Positions 7,315 through 17,033 of a DNA stretch of 64,000 nt are shown piece by piece. Origin of the DNA: DATAPD01 sp036265385 (GTDB taxonomy: Bacteria > Acidobacteriota > Terriglobia > Terriglobales > Acidobacteriaceae). The notes under the pieces are model-generated. The model did not search any database, was not told where the DNA came from, and saw only the letters and a program-made list of their open reading frames with translations. The stretch spans positions 124,001 to 188,000 of the forward strand of contig DATAPD010000020.1 of NCBI GenBank assembly GCA_036265385.1, read 5' to 3'. Within the stretch, counting starts at the first letter, position 1. The number at the start of each line of letters is the position of its first letter. The position numbers were made by a program, and so were the translations under genes.

Positions 7315-9219
7315 CTACCTGGGCTCGAGACTGACGGGAAGAATGGGAGAGGCGTTTGTTAACCGATTCTGTGCAGCCGATTGATTTGCAGATCCCATCA
7401 TTGGCATTCGAAGTCGGAACGTCGTTCCTTCGCCTGGAGTCGAATCGAAATCCACTGAACCATAGTGCCATTGCATGATTTGGTAGGTTTGGGCGAGGCC
7501 GATACCGCTCCCCCCTTTTTTGGTTGTGAAGTACAACTCGAAGATCTTTTCGCGTACCTCGGGAGCAATGCCGGCACCTTGATCTCTGATTTCGGTGACA
7601 ACGTCATTGTCGTCACGATGAACATTAATCGTGAGATGTCCGCCATCGGGCATCGCTTGAATACCATTCAAGACCACATTGAGAAACGCTTGCTTCATGA
7701 AATCTGCATCTGCTTTGACGATTAAAGGGTCGTGCGCGAGTTGCGTATCGATGGTTACGCCGCGTTGTCCCGCGTCCGGCATCGCCAAGAGACCAACTTC
7801 CTCAACGATGCGATTGAGGTCAAGTTCTTCAAGTCTAAGATCGCGAGGGCGCGTGAAATCAACGAGTATCTGAACCACGCGGTCCAATCGATGAATTTCA
7901 TTGCCGATGATGTCCATGTGTCTTCGAGTATCAGGATCGACTTGGGTTAGCTTGTTTTGGAGCAACTGCAGGTGCAAGACAATCGCATTGATGGGATTCT
8001 TCACCTCATGAGCGACGCTGCGAGTTGTGCGGGCACCGGCGGACAAGCGGCGAGATAATTCAATCTCGTCCTCTATCCGACGAACCGATTCAGCATCCCG
8101 CATGGTCAGCAGCGCGCCGATCGGCGTTCCACGTTCCTGTATGAAATCGAGTGATACTTGCATCGTACGCTGATCGGAGATTTGCACCTCGCGTTGGGCA
8201 AGCGGCTGATGGTCATCGAACGCATCCAAGACGATTTGATTTACTGGCGAGTTGCCGGCAAAGATTTCACGCGCTGTTTTTCCCAGAATGTCGCGTCTGG
8301 CACGACCGAGAAAGCGCTCCGCTGATGCGCTTACCAGCACCACTCGCAGATCACGAGTAAATAGCATCAGGCCATCCTGTAGCTTGGACATGACCTGCTC
8401 AACATTATCTTTCAATGCTGAAAATATCTGGTTGGTATCGCGTATCTGGCGTCCCAGATGTGCAATCTTCAGCGATACCAGGCCGAATTCATCCTGGCCG
8501 GCCTCCTCGCCGGGCAAAAGGTCTGCATCGCCGCGGCTGACGGTATCTATATCTAGATTCAATTGCCTCAATGGCCCGAGCGCGAGATTGGAAACACCCG
8601 CGGCCAGAAATAGGGACAGCACGATTGCGACGGCTGAGAAGAAGGCGGCGTGCTGGAGTCGAGGCGTGAGCTCGTTTTTAAGCAGAACAGTCGACACTCC
8701 AAGATGGACGCTGCCGAAGGGCGCACCATCAAGTTCAAGTGGCAAACTGACGTCATAGATCTTAGATGGACTGTAGATAAGCTGAAGCTGATCCCAGAAG
8801 TGTGCATCGCGGAGTTCGCGAAAATCCGGTCTCACGCTTGCCAATGGTTTACTCACCAAATCTGGATTATTCGACAAAATCACTTTGCCATCCGAATCAA
8901 CGATGGTTGCGTCAAAGATGATCGGCCAGTTAGCGACAGCCGAATCCAGCATTGTGTTCACGTTGACATCGTTTTCAAGGTACTCGGCAAGAGCCCTACG
9001 CACCGCAGCGGGGTCATTTGTATCCACGCGGGTACTGGTAAGGTCCGGAACGGCGTTGTTAGCGGCATCGGCCAGTTGGCGGGTCAGGAGTGAAGCTGTT
9101 TCGTAAGAGGTTGTAAGACGTTGTCGCAGCAATTGCGAGATATAGATTGCCGAGAATCCGACCACAAGGCAGGCAATCATCATGGTGATTGCCACAACGA
9201 TTTTGGCTTTCCGACTCAT
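7315..9219 (-). CDS. Membrane sensor histidine kinase (HAMP-PAS-HisKA-HATPase), NtrB/ZraS type
   Basis: 634 residues. TM1 at about 7-29, an extracytoplasmic sensor domain of about 160 residues, TM2 at about 193-216, HAMP (about 217-270), a PAS domain (about 285-385) and a HisKA domain with phospho-acceptor His404 in SVAHEVKNP. The HATPase follows, with N box LNVVLNGIQAMPDGG, G1 DQGAGIAPEV and G2 GGSGIGLAQTYQI. It lies 48 bp downstream of an NtrC-type regulator on the same strand and is almost certainly its cognate kinase. The sensor domain shows no recognisable ligand motif. The Gln-rich turn after the G2 box is typical of NtrB/AtoS-like kinases. Confidence 0.92.
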   Translation of the reverse strand: MSRKAKIVVAITMMIACLVVGFSAIYISQLLRQRLTTSYETASLLTRQLADAANNAVPDLTSTRVDTNDPAAVRRALAEYLENDVNVNTMLDSAVANWPIIFDATIVDSDGKVILSNNPDLVSKPLASVRPDFRELRDAHFWDQLQLIYSPSKIYDVSLPLELDGAPFGSVHLGVSTVLLKNELTPRLQHAAFFSAVAIVLSLFLAAGVSNLALGPLRQLNLDIDTVSRGDADLLPGEEAGQDEFGLVSLKIAHLGRQIRDTNQIFSALKDNVEQVMSKLQDGLMLFTRDLRVVLVSASAERFLGRARRDILGKTAREIFAGNSPVNQIVLDAFDDHQPLAQREVQISDQRTMQVSLDFIQERGTPIGALLTMRDAESVRRIEDEIELSRRLSAGARTTRSVAHEVKNPINAIVLHLQLLQNKLTQVDPDTRRHMDIIGNEIHRLDRVVQILVDFTRPRDLRLEELDLNRIVEEVGLLAMPDAGQRGVTIDTQLAHDPLIVKADADFMKQAFLNVVLNGIQAMPDGGHLTINVHRDDNDVVTEIRDQGAGIAPEVREKIFELYFTTKKGGSGIGLAQTYQIMQWHYGSVDFDSTPGEGTTFRLRMPMMGSANQSAAQNRLTNASPILPVSLEPR

Positions 9220-9267
9220 CTATCTAGTGGAGAGATAACGGAAATTGCAATGCCTAGCAGCTCCAGC

Positions 9268-10665
9268 CTACTCCGCATCTTTTGTAGCGAGCGCCTCGCT
9301 GGATGCATTGCCATACTCTTTCAGCTTGTTATGTAATGTCTTCAAGCTGATCCCTAGGATTTCGGCCGCACGTGTCTTGTTATTGCTGGTCGCTTCGAGC
9401 GTCTTCAGAATAAGCAGCTTCTCGGCCTCTCCCACGGTTGTGCCGACGCCGAGTCGCACTGCATCGGGGTCGTGTACGGCAGCGCGGACTGTTTGCCCGA
9501 AACCTGGCGCGAGATGCTTAGTCTCTATCATCGCACCTTCACAGACAATTACGGCACGCTCTAGGGTATTGCGGAGTTCGCGAACATTGCCGGGCCATGA
9601 AAAATTGTTGAACGCATTCAGCACGGCTTCGCTGACGGTGGCGACCTTCCTTCCGTGCTTGCTATTCATATCGCGTATCAGCGATTGCACGAGCTCGGGA
9701 ATGTCTTCTTTATGTTCACGCAAAGGTGGCATGTGAATGTTGAAGACATTCAAACGGTAGTAGAGATCCTGCCGTAGTTCTCCATTCGCAACGGCTTCAT
9801 CCGGAACCTTGTTTGTTGCTGCGAGAACACGGACGTCCACAGATGTTTCCACCCGGCTACCCAGTCGGCGTAGTTTTCGATCCTCGAGTACACGGAGGAG
9901 TTTCGCCTGTGTCGCGATGGGCATTTCCCCAATTTCGTCCAAAAGGAGGGTGCCGCCTTCTGCCAACTCAAAACACCCAGTCCGGCGCTCTAGAGCGCCG
10001 GTGAAGGCACCTTTTTCATGGCCAAAGATTTCACTCTCGATCAGCGTTTCTGGGATGGCTGCGCAGTTTATGGGAACAAAAGGCTTTCCGCGTCGCGGAC
10101 TGAGTTCATGGATTGTGCGTGCGACTAATTCCTTGCCCGTTCCGCTTGCGCCCGTAATCAGAACCGAGGCCGTACTGGGGGCAACCATTTCGATCAGGCG
10201 GAAGATCTCCTGCATCTTTTTGGAAGCACCAACCAACTGACCGAGGGAGCCCGCATCTCTAAGCTTTCGCCGATTTACTTCCAGTTCCGCGCGCGCACCG
10301 AGTAAGTCCGCCGCATTCTGGAGCAAGGAGCGAAGCCGGATCGTATCTATTGGTTTTTGGATGTAATTGAACGCCCCGAGCCTCATCGCGGTTACGGCGC
10401 TGTCGATCGTCCCCTGGGCGGTCACCAGGATGACCGCTAGGGGCTGCTCAAGGTCTTTGACGCGCTCGAGCAACTCCATGCCACCCATACGGGGCATCTT
10501 CAAGTCCGTGACGATGATAGACGGATTCCATACAGCGATTTTTTCCATCGCTTCGACGCCATCGCGCGCGGTATCAGCACGGAACCCCCAGGAGCCGATC
10601 AGCTCAGAAAGGCCCGTGCGCTCATTTTCCTCGTCTTCGACAATCAGAACTCGTTCCTGGCTCAT
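9268..10665 (-). CDS. Sigma-54-dependent response regulator (NtrC family)
   Basis: Receiver (1-120) with acidic pair in VEDEEN and phospho-acceptor Asp54 in IIVTDLKMP; a sigma-54 AAA+ domain (about 140-375) with Walker A GASGTGKE, the sigma-54 contact loop GAFTGA, Walker B LLLDEIG and arginine-finger region YYRLNVFNIHMPPLREHKED; and a Fis-type HTH at the C-terminus (AAEILGISLKTLHNKL). I moved the start from a TTG at 10671 to the ATG at 10665, which gives the usual MSQERVLIVEDEE receiver start. It is first in an operon with the kinase downstream. Targets are unknown. I looked for a -24/-12 promoter nearby and found only one with wrong spacing. Confidence 0.93.
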   Translation of the reverse strand: MSQERVLIVEDEENERTGLSELIGSWGFRADTARDGVEAMEKIAVWNPSIIVTDLKMPRMGGMELLERVKDLEQPLAVILVTAQGTIDSAVTAMRLGAFNYIQKPIDTIRLRSLLQNAADLLGARAELEVNRRKLRDAGSLGQLVGASKKMQEIFRLIEMVAPSTASVLITGASGTGKELVARTIHELSPRRGKPFVPINCAAIPETLIESEIFGHEKGAFTGALERRTGCFELAEGGTLLLDEIGEMPIATQAKLLRVLEDRKLRRLGSRVETSVDVRVLAATNKVPDEAVANGELRQDLYYRLNVFNIHMPPLREHKEDIPELVQSLIRDMNSKHGRKVATVSEAVLNAFNNFSWPGNVRELRNTLERAVIVCEGAMIETKHLAPGFGQTVRAAVHDPDAVRLGVGTTVGEAEKLLILKTLEATSNNKTRAAEILGISLKTLHNKLKEYGNASSEALATKDAE

Positions 10666-10811
10666 ACCCAATCAGTCTATTCTGCGGCTTTATCGAGATA
10701 GCGGCAAGAGGCAGTACAGGAGCAGGGCAGGAAGAGGCGATTTCACTCCGTTTCAAACTGAGACAGCAATGACTTTCTTGGGGCGGCAAAGCGATAAAAG
10801 GTGGCAAACTT

Positions 10812-10877
10812 TTGCTGGCCTTGATCTCCTTGCGGTAAAATCTCAAGTTCTAAACAGCTCGATTTCCAATATCGAGC
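10812..10877 (+). promoter_or_regulatory. Promoter and 5' leader hairpin of the OmpA/Ig protein gene
   Basis: TTGCTG at 10812, an 18-bp spacer and TAAAAT at 10836, which would start transcription near 10848. The leader then holds a perfect 7-bp hairpin, GCTCGAT (10857-10863) with ATCGAGC (10871-10877) and a seven-base loop. The gene start with a strong GGAGG follows about 65 bp later. The same two hexamers recur upstream of the glycosyltransferase at 19090. Confidence 0.45.
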
Positions 10878-10943
10878 AGACTCCCGGTTCTAGTATCAGC
10901 TCGACAATAATTGGTTCGATGTAGTTGTTTTCCGGAGGACTCC

Positions 10944-12563
10944 ATGTCGCTTTCTTATAAAGCAAGCAGTGGCCGCTGCTGGCTCTGTGTTTTCTTGCTC
11001 GCCTTGACCGTTGTTTTACCCATGAGCGTTTTGGCACAAGATGAAACTCCACCGAAGGTGGATCTCTTTGTCGGATATCAATGGCTAAATCCAGGCGGCA
11101 AGGTGCCTGATGGACTAAATAGCACAGGTGGTCGTATCCCATTCAAGCTTCCCTCTATTCCACAGGGTGCAGGTGCTGCACTTGGGTATAACTTCACTCC
11201 ACATTGGGCGTTGGAAGGTGACTTCGGCGGGAACTGGAACAAGTTCGCCAACGAGACGACTGCATCGATCGGTCCGCGGTTCACGTGGAGGACTGAGGGA
11301 GTCAATCTATTTGCGCACACGCTATTGGGATTGAATCGCCTCTCCACTAAGACGACGGATTCGAGCAATGGCATCGGCGCCATTTTAGGCGGCGGTATTG
11401 ATCTGAAATTGTGGAAGCCGCTGAGCATCCGACTGATTGAAGCGGACTACGTTTTTGCGCGACACAATTTCGCTAATGAAGTAAGTCCAGTTCAATCGGA
11501 CTTGCGGAGACCTACATTCGATGGAGCGCGTTTGCGCACAGGTCTCGTCTTCAATTTTGGAGGCGCGCCATCGGTCCCTCCAGCTGCAACGTGCTCAGTG
11601 GACCATTCGGAAGTGATGGTGGGCGAGCCGGTGAAAGCCACGGTCGCTACCAGCAACTTCAACCCGAAGCACACGCTCACCTACAACTGGACGACTACGG
11701 GGGGTAAAGTTAGCGGCTCGGACACAACCGCGAACATTGATACCACCGGAGTGGCGGGCGGAAGCTATACCGTTACTTCCCACGTGGTTGATCCGAAGAT
11801 GAAGAAGAACGGCGACGCGACCTGCACTGCGAACTTCACCGTCAAAGAGCCGCCGAAGAACCCCCCGACTATGAGTTGCTCGGCGAATCCAGCAACTGTG
11901 CAAACTGGCAGCCCAGCGACAATTACTTGCACTTGCACCAGTCCGGACAATGTTCCCGTGACCGTGGCAGGCTGGAATGCTACAGGTGGAACAATCTCGG
12001 GCGAAGGCAATACGGCAACACTCAAAACTGACGGAGCTCCAGCGGGAGCGATTACTGTAAATGCGACTTGTACGGATTCTCGCGGACTCACAGCGCCAGC
12101 CTCCACTCAGGTGAGCGTCGAAGTACCGCCTCCACCGCCACCGCAGGCCAGCAAACTCAGTGAATGCGAGTTCCCGAACCCGAAGAAGCCGTGGCGCGTC
12201 GACAACACTTGCAAAGCGGTCTTGGACGACGTCGCGTTGCGGTTACAGCAGGAAGCAGAAGCGAAGCTGGTGATTGTTGGTTTCGCGGATGATGCCGAGG
12301 CGAAATTCAAAAACCTGGCCGCCGAGCGTGCCGTCAATTCGAAGGCATATCTCTCGGGCGGAGAAGCAAAACAGAACATCGATCCGAGCCGGATCGAAGT
12401 TCGAACTGGTAGTGGCGGAGGTAAGAAAGCGGAGTTCTGGGTGGTGCCTGCGGGTGCTACTTATAATGCCGGCGATACTCAGTCCGTAGACGAGGGGAAG
12501 ATCAAGGCTATTCCCGATCATCCGCGGGCCGCCGCACCTAAAAAGAAGAAAGCAGCTCAATAG
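10944..12563 (+). CDS. OmpA-family outer membrane protein with beta-barrel and Ig-like domains
   Basis: Signal peptide (about 1-32, ending SVLAQ), then a region of alternating strands (about 35-215; FVGYQWLNPGG, LGYNFTPHWALEGDFGGNW) typical of an eight-strand OmpA-type barrel. Two Ig/PKD-like modules of about 90 residues follow, each with a Cys pair, then a Pro-rich linker, an OmpA-like peptidoglycan-binding domain (about 395-500; VGFADDAEAKF, LAAERAVNSKAYL) and a basic tail KKKKAAQ. It probably ties the outer membrane to peptidoglycan. The start is the ATG at 10944, five bases after GGAGG; an upstream TTG in frame is not needed. 539 residues, monocistronic, ended by a strong terminator. Confidence 0.85.
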   Translation: MSLSYKASSGRCWLCVFLLALTVVLPMSVLAQDETPPKVDLFVGYQWLNPGGKVPDGLNSTGGRIPFKLPSIPQGAGAALGYNFTPHWALEGDFGGNWNKFANETTASIGPRFTWRTEGVNLFAHTLLGLNRLSTKTTDSSNGIGAILGGGIDLKLWKPLSIRLIEADYVFARHNFANEVSPVQSDLRRPTFDGARLRTGLVFNFGGAPSVPPAATCSVDHSEVMVGEPVKATVATSNFNPKHTLTYNWTTTGGKVSGSDTTANIDTTGVAGGSYTVTSHVVDPKMKKNGDATCTANFTVKEPPKNPPTMSCSANPATVQTGSPATITCTCTSPDNVPVTVAGWNATGGTISGEGNTATLKTDGAPAGAITVNATCTDSRGLTAPASTQVSVEVPPPPPPQASKLSECEFPNPKKPWRVDNTCKAVLDDVALRLQQEAEAKLVIVGFADDAEAKFKNLAAERAVNSKAYLSGGEAKQNIDPSRIEVRTGSGGGKKAEFWVVPAGATYNAGDTQSVDEGKIKAIPDHPRAAAPKKKKAAQ

Positions 12564-12582
12564 TCGATTTAGGAATCACAGT

Positions 12583-12618
12583 TGGCCGGTTGGGTTCTCC
12601 CAGCCGGCCATTTTGCGT
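12583..12618 (+). terminator. Intrinsic terminator after the OmpA/Ig gene
   Basis: TGGCCGG (12583-12589) pairs with CCGGCCA (12604-12610), and TGGG/CCCA extends the stem to about 12 bp around a four-base loop. A short T-rich tail TTTTGCGTTT follows. Confidence 0.85.
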
Positions 12619-12704
12619 TTCTGGTCTTAAGTAACTTGATGACTGCATGGTAGGCTGTCAGTCTGAGCCGGTTAGGGACACTTCCGCGGGGGCACATTTC
12701 AGCT

Positions 12705-14711
12705 ATGTTTTGCGCACGGTCTTTTTGGTGTAAGTCTCTGATTTTGATCGGCTTGACTGCGTTCTTGGCTAGCTCGGCCTGGGCAGGGCAATGGACGGTG
12801 CTGGGGCCAGATGGTGGTGACGTACGCAGTCTAGCTTATGATCCGCGGAATCCGGATCACATCTTCCTGGGCACGAGTACTGGAGTGCTCTTCACCTCGT
12901 CAGACGGTGGTCGCAACTGGACACGGTTCGCTCAAGTCGGGCTTGGAAACGACTACGTTCTTGATCACATTGCGATTCATCCTCAGGATTCGAAGTTGAT
13001 GTACGTATCGGCATGGAGTGTCGTAAACCAGCAGGCTGGCGACCTGTTCCGCACGAAAGACGGTGGCAAGACTTGGGAATCGCTGCCCGGAATGCACGGT
13101 AAATCGATCCGCGCCATGGCGATGTCGATTTCTGATCCGAAGGTCCTGGTAGCGGGCGCACTCGATGGTGTTTTTCGAACGAAGGACGGCGGCAATAACT
13201 GGGAGCGCATTTCGCCTGCGGGGCATGTTGAACTGAAGAACATTGAGTCGATCGCGATTGATCCGCGTGATCCCAATATCGTCTACGCTGGAACGTGGCA
13301 CTTGCCATGGAGAACCGTCGATGGTGGCGTTACATGGCAACACATGAACAAGGGCATTATCGATGACTCTGATGTTTTCTCGATCATCGTTGCCAAAGAC
13401 AATCCGTCCGTTGTTTTCGTGAGCGCATGTTCCGGAATCTACAAGAGCGAAGTTGCAGGAGAACAGTTCAAAAAGATTCAGGGAATTCCATTCTCAGCCC
13501 GGCGTACACGCGTTCTGAAGCATGATCCAAGTAATTCTTCGATCGTCTATGCAGGTACTACCGAAGGCCTCTGGAAGACGACTGATGCTGGAACCACTTG
13601 GAAACGCGTCAGCAATCCAGAAGTGGTTGTGAATGACGTATTCGTTGATCCACGTGATTCCAATCGAGTTTTACTTGCGACTGATCGCAGCGGTGTCCTC
13701 GCCAGCGACAATGGCGCGCAAACCTGGACGGCATCGAACCATGGCTACACCCATCGCTACGTGACTGCGATTCTTGCGGATCATAAAGATCCTCAAACAA
13801 TCTATCTTGGAGTCGTAAACGATAAGGAATTTGGCGGCGTGTTCTACACGCGCGATGGTGGGCGAACCTGGATGCAGAAGAGTTCTGGCCTGCAAGGCAG
13901 GGACGTATTCAGCTTGAAACAATCCAGTACTGGCGCCCTGATCGCCGGGACTAACCGTGGCGTGTTCATGCTTTCGGCGAACGGAACACAGTGGAATCCC
14001 ATCAATTCAATACTGAATGAAAAGGTCACGAGCCGGACTGTCGCGAAAGGCAAAAAGAAAACGACAGTGACGACGAAGGTTCCTGAAAAGGGGATTTTGG
14101 ACGGGCGCGTCAGCGACGTAGAAATCGATGGTGACCGTTGGCTTGCGGCGACTTCGTCGGGGATTTTCACCAGTGCTAACCAAGGAAAGACGTGGCAGGG
14201 TGGTGCAGTCCTAGGTTCGAAGGATTTCATCTCCGTTCGCAGCAGCGGTGCCATGATGGTGGCCGCAACTCGCACAAGCGTGCTTGTTTCCACGGACAAA
14301 GGTGCGACCTGGAAACAGGCGAGTCTTGCTTCCTACATCACCAACATCAGAGGTGTAACACTTACTCCGGACGAGCAGATCTTAGTCGCGAGCCGGGAAG
14401 GCGCTTTCCGATCAACCGATAAAGGCTCGACATGGGAACATTCGGTGACGGGTCTTCCATCGAAAGACATCACGTCGATTGCCTACGACAGCGTTCATAA
14501 ACGTTTGCTCGCCACTAGCGATGCCACCGGCGTTGTTTTCTTCAGCACGGACGAAGGGCGTAGCTGGCAGCGGGGGCCTGACTCTGGTTTCCCGTTGCGC
14601 CGCATCAGCGTCATTCATGGACGCTACGTGGCCGCGACACCGTTCGATGGCGTCATCATGCAGCCGGAGAGCGAAGGCCAAAGTGCCGCTATTGATACTG
14701 CGAGCCGCTAA
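12705..14711 (+). CDS. Exported BNR/Asp-box (YCF48/sortilin-like) beta-propeller protein
   Basis: 668 residues with a signal peptide (about 1-27, cleavage near SAWAG). At least eleven Asp-box repeats with the pattern S/T-x-D-x-G-x-T-W are spread over the whole chain: SSDGGRNW, TKDGGKTW, TKDGGNNW, TVDGGVTW, TTDAGTTW, DNGAQTW, TRDGGRTW, NQGKTW, TDKGATW, TDKGSTW and TDEGRSW. This predicts one or two large beta-propellers outside the cytoplasm. A lysine-rich insert (VAKGKKKTTVTTKVPEKG) interrupts the second half. There is no glycosidase catalytic motif, so a binding or scaffold role is the safer guess. It has its own terminator downstream. Confidence 0.85.
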   Translation: MFCARSFWCKSLILIGLTAFLASSAWAGQWTVLGPDGGDVRSLAYDPRNPDHIFLGTSTGVLFTSSDGGRNWTRFAQVGLGNDYVLDHIAIHPQDSKLMYVSAWSVVNQQAGDLFRTKDGGKTWESLPGMHGKSIRAMAMSISDPKVLVAGALDGVFRTKDGGNNWERISPAGHVELKNIESIAIDPRDPNIVYAGTWHLPWRTVDGGVTWQHMNKGIIDDSDVFSIIVAKDNPSVVFVSACSGIYKSEVAGEQFKKIQGIPFSARRTRVLKHDPSNSSIVYAGTTEGLWKTTDAGTTWKRVSNPEVVVNDVFVDPRDSNRVLLATDRSGVLASDNGAQTWTASNHGYTHRYVTAILADHKDPQTIYLGVVNDKEFGGVFYTRDGGRTWMQKSSGLQGRDVFSLKQSSTGALIAGTNRGVFMLSANGTQWNPINSILNEKVTSRTVAKGKKKTTVTTKVPEKGILDGRVSDVEIDGDRWLAATSSGIFTSANQGKTWQGGAVLGSKDFISVRSSGAMMVAATRTSVLVSTDKGATWKQASLASYITNIRGVTLTPDEQILVASREGAFRSTDKGSTWEHSVTGLPSKDITSIAYDSVHKRLLATSDATGVVFFSTDEGRSWQRGPDSGFPLRRISVIHGRYVAATPFDGVIMQPESEGQSAAIDTASR

Positions 14712-14734
14712 GGGGTTAAGAAAGCATGAGTTTT

Positions 14735-14761
14735 GGGGAGGCTTAGCGCCTCCCCTTTTTC
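14735..14761 (+). terminator. Intrinsic terminator after the BNR protein gene
   Basis: GGGGAGGC (14735-14742), a five-base loop, GCCTCCCC (14748-14755) and a run of five T. A textbook Rho-independent terminator. Confidence 0.93.
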
Positions 14762-14886
14762 TTGGTCGGTCGAAAAAAATACATGGCCGAACGTCGTGTT
14801 CGTGTACTAAGTCTTTTCCTTACAGCCATCCAGAATGGCCATGTTCGTGCCATCCTCAACACCATCTCCTGCAACAGCGTTCATTT

Positions 14887-15534
14887 ATGAGTTTTTTGAC
14901 CCGGCACATGCACCTCGTAGGCCTCGCTCTCGTTTTGGCAGCGAGCTTTGCCTGCGATTCTGACAGCCTACGTGTGCCTGAGCCCAGGAGTGCGAGTCCT
15001 AACGAAGAACTACCCTTTGAACAGCAGGGGAACGCCGAGGTTCAATCGTTAGTACCTCCCAAAGAGGAATTGCCTCCAGGAACCATGGTTGCTGTGCAGG
15101 TTCATGACAATTTGTCTAGTCGCACCGCGAAAGCGGGCGATCACTTTGTAGCCACATTAGCAGCTCCAGTCATTATTGATAATCAAACCGTGCTCCCTGC
15201 CGGAACTCAGGTGAGTGGCAAAGTTTTGGCAGCTAAACTTTCCGGGCGCCGGGCCGGATATCTCCGCATAACTCTTCAAGAGTTGGTCGTGGGCTCAGGA
15301 AGGCGAACTGTTGTCACCACGAGCGTGTTTGCATCTGGCGATACCACTGCGAACCACGCATCGGCTTCACTTCTTAACAGTGAAAAGCGTGAGACAGATG
15401 AATCGTTAGTTAATGCCTCCAACAATTCTGACATTTCCCAGACAGGCGACGATTTGCATTCTGCGGATGTCACAATCACTCCCAGTCGGAGGCTGATCTT
15501 CCGGCTGACTCAAGCCCTTAGTCTGCGAGACTAG
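14887..15534 (+). CDS. Exported lipoprotein-like protein of unknown function
   Basis: 215 residues from ATG 14887. The reading frame stays open about 400 bp upstream, but that part overlaps the BNR gene and its terminator, so it is not used. The N-terminus is a signal sequence (VGLALVLAASFACDS); the lipobox is imperfect (SFAC), so lipidation is uncertain. The core (about 65-130) reads PPGTMVAVQVHDNLSSRTAK, AGDHFVATLAAPVIID and LPAGTQVSGKVLAAKLSGRR, a pattern of two beta-rich halves that I recall from many acidobacterial exported proteins of unknown role. The second half (about 150-215) is Ser/Asn-rich and low in complexity. No neighbour suggests a function. Confidence 0.6.
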   Translation: MSFLTRHMHLVGLALVLAASFACDSDSLRVPEPRSASPNEELPFEQQGNAEVQSLVPPKEELPPGTMVAVQVHDNLSSRTAKAGDHFVATLAAPVIIDNQTVLPAGTQVSGKVLAAKLSGRRAGYLRITLQELVVGSGRRTVVTTSVFASGDTTANHASASLLNSEKRETDESLVNASNNSDISQTGDDLHSADVTITPSRRLIFRLTQALSLRD

Positions 15535-15758
15535 CCTTACTCAGCTGTACAAAGCTTTCCAAATCCAAACTGTTCCGAATCCGAACTAAGATCTTCGCCG
15601 CGCCTGCATGTTCAGAGGGTCACAAATTTCTGTGATGCAGGTACTTAGCACCTCAGAGCACTCAGACCTAAGATGGCGATGGATGCGACGGGCCCAAATT
15701 GGTTCCAGTCCCTTTCATTTTGGGAGTTGGAGGGGGCCAGCCGTTACTTGGAACTTCG

Positions 15759-17024
15759 ATGACACCATCGATTCAGTGCGCTGAAGCGGATCGCGCTCAC
15801 ATCGATGCGGATCTGTGGTCGGCATGCCTGGATGCGGTTTATCGATCAATTTCAGTCGGCATCCTTGTTTGTGAGACGAAGGGATGCGTTATCGCATCGA
15901 ACCATGCCGCTCGGGCGATGCTAGGTTTCAGTGAAGACGAGGTGCGAGCCGAACGTTGGACGGAACTGATCAAACCATCCAATGACGAACAGGGCGCTCG
16001 CTTACAAGAACTCGTTTCGGGCAGTTGCGAGTCGTATCAAGCCGAAGGAACTTTGCTTGTTAGGAACGGATTTCGACCGTGGTGCCGCAGCACAGCGCAA
16101 CTGATCCAAGGGCCGAATCATCGACGTCTGATCCTTGTGACAGTGGAAGACCTTTCCGTCCTTAAAGCGGCAGAGGAGCGGTTGCACGAGACTCAGAAGC
16201 TGGAATCGATAGGCCGCTTGGTGGGCAGCGTGGCGCATGATTTCAACAACTTGCTTACTGGAATTGTTCTCTACAGCGACCTTCTGGTTGCCAACAAACA
16301 AGTAGGCGATGATACGCGTCTGCACGCGAGCACAATCCGGGCGGCAGCCGACCATGGCGCAGCCTTGGTGAAGCAACTCCTGACACTTGCCCGAAAACAA
16401 GTGGTCGAACCGCAGATTCTTTCTTTGAATGAAGTTATCGAATCGATGTCTGATTTGTTAAAGCGACTTGCCGGGGAGCGAATTCAGCTGAAATTAGAAC
16501 TGGAGTCGGGACTATGGAGTGTCCTTCTCGATGCGACGCAAGTGCAACAGATCATTCTGAATCTGATCTTGAATGCAAGAGATGCCATGCCACAAGGTGG
16601 CGACATCGTAGTGGTTACGAAGAACTGCTTGCCGACAACTTCTAAACAGCCGAACTGTCGAAGAATCGTCTCGTTAAGCGTGAGCGATTCCGGTTACGGC
16701 ATGGATGAGCAGACGCGAGCGCAGCTGTTCCGGCCATTCTTTACGACCAAAACGCCAGGGAAGGGAAATGGGCTGGGGTTGGCCACAATCCACCGTATCG
16801 TTCAGGACGCTGGCGGTGCGATTCTTGTTGAGAGTGAGTTAGGGAAAGGAACAAGAATCGAGATTGCTCTGCCGGGTGTGCTCGAGGAGACTGATCGGCA
16901 CACGAGTATTGATCAAGCTGCTTCGGTGGGCAACTCTCGCTCTTCAAGCGAAGGGTTCTCGCTAGCCGGAGCGCTTCCAACAAGTATCGCGACTAACCAA
17001 GACCCGAGCCGCGGAGAAAATTAA
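15759..17024 (+). CDS. Soluble PAS histidine kinase, NtrB type
   Basis: 422 residues, no TM segments. A PAS domain (about 25-140; GILVCETKGCVIASNHAARAM), then HisKA with His160 in GSVAHDFNNLL, the variant typical of NtrB-like and hybrid kinases, then HATPase with N box LNLILNARDAMPQGG, G1 DSGYGMDEQT and G2 GKGNGLGLATI. It is followed nine bases later by an NtrC-type regulator, its obvious partner. A TTG at 15699 would add 20 residues of no PAS character, so ATG 15759 is preferred. The last 40 residues are Ser-rich. The signal it senses must be cytoplasmic. Confidence 0.9.
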   Translation: MTPSIQCAEADRAHIDADLWSACLDAVYRSISVGILVCETKGCVIASNHAARAMLGFSEDEVRAERWTELIKPSNDEQGARLQELVSGSCESYQAEGTLLVRNGFRPWCRSTAQLIQGPNHRRLILVTVEDLSVLKAAEERLHETQKLESIGRLVGSVAHDFNNLLTGIVLYSDLLVANKQVGDDTRLHASTIRAAADHGAALVKQLLTLARKQVVEPQILSLNEVIESMSDLLKRLAGERIQLKLELESGLWSVLLDATQVQQIILNLILNARDAMPQGGDIVVVTKNCLPTTSKQPNCRRIVSLSVSDSGYGMDEQTRAQLFRPFFTTKTPGKGNGLGLATIHRIVQDAGGAILVESELGKGTRIEIALPGVLEETDRHTSIDQAASVGNSRSSSEGFSLAGALPTSIATNQDPSRGEN

Positions 17025-17033
17025 AGGTGTCGT

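Noticed and set aside
10801..10816. A TGGCAAACTTTTGC sequence resembling a sigma-54 promoter upstream of the OmpA/Ig gene
   Set aside because: The GG and GC elements are nine bases apart; sigma-54 needs ten. A sigma-70-type pair with a good -10 overlaps it.
14479..14886. A 408-bp upstream extension of the lipoprotein-like frame
   Set aside because: It overlaps the BNR gene in another frame and runs through a strong terminator; ATG 14887 with a signal sequence is the sensible start.
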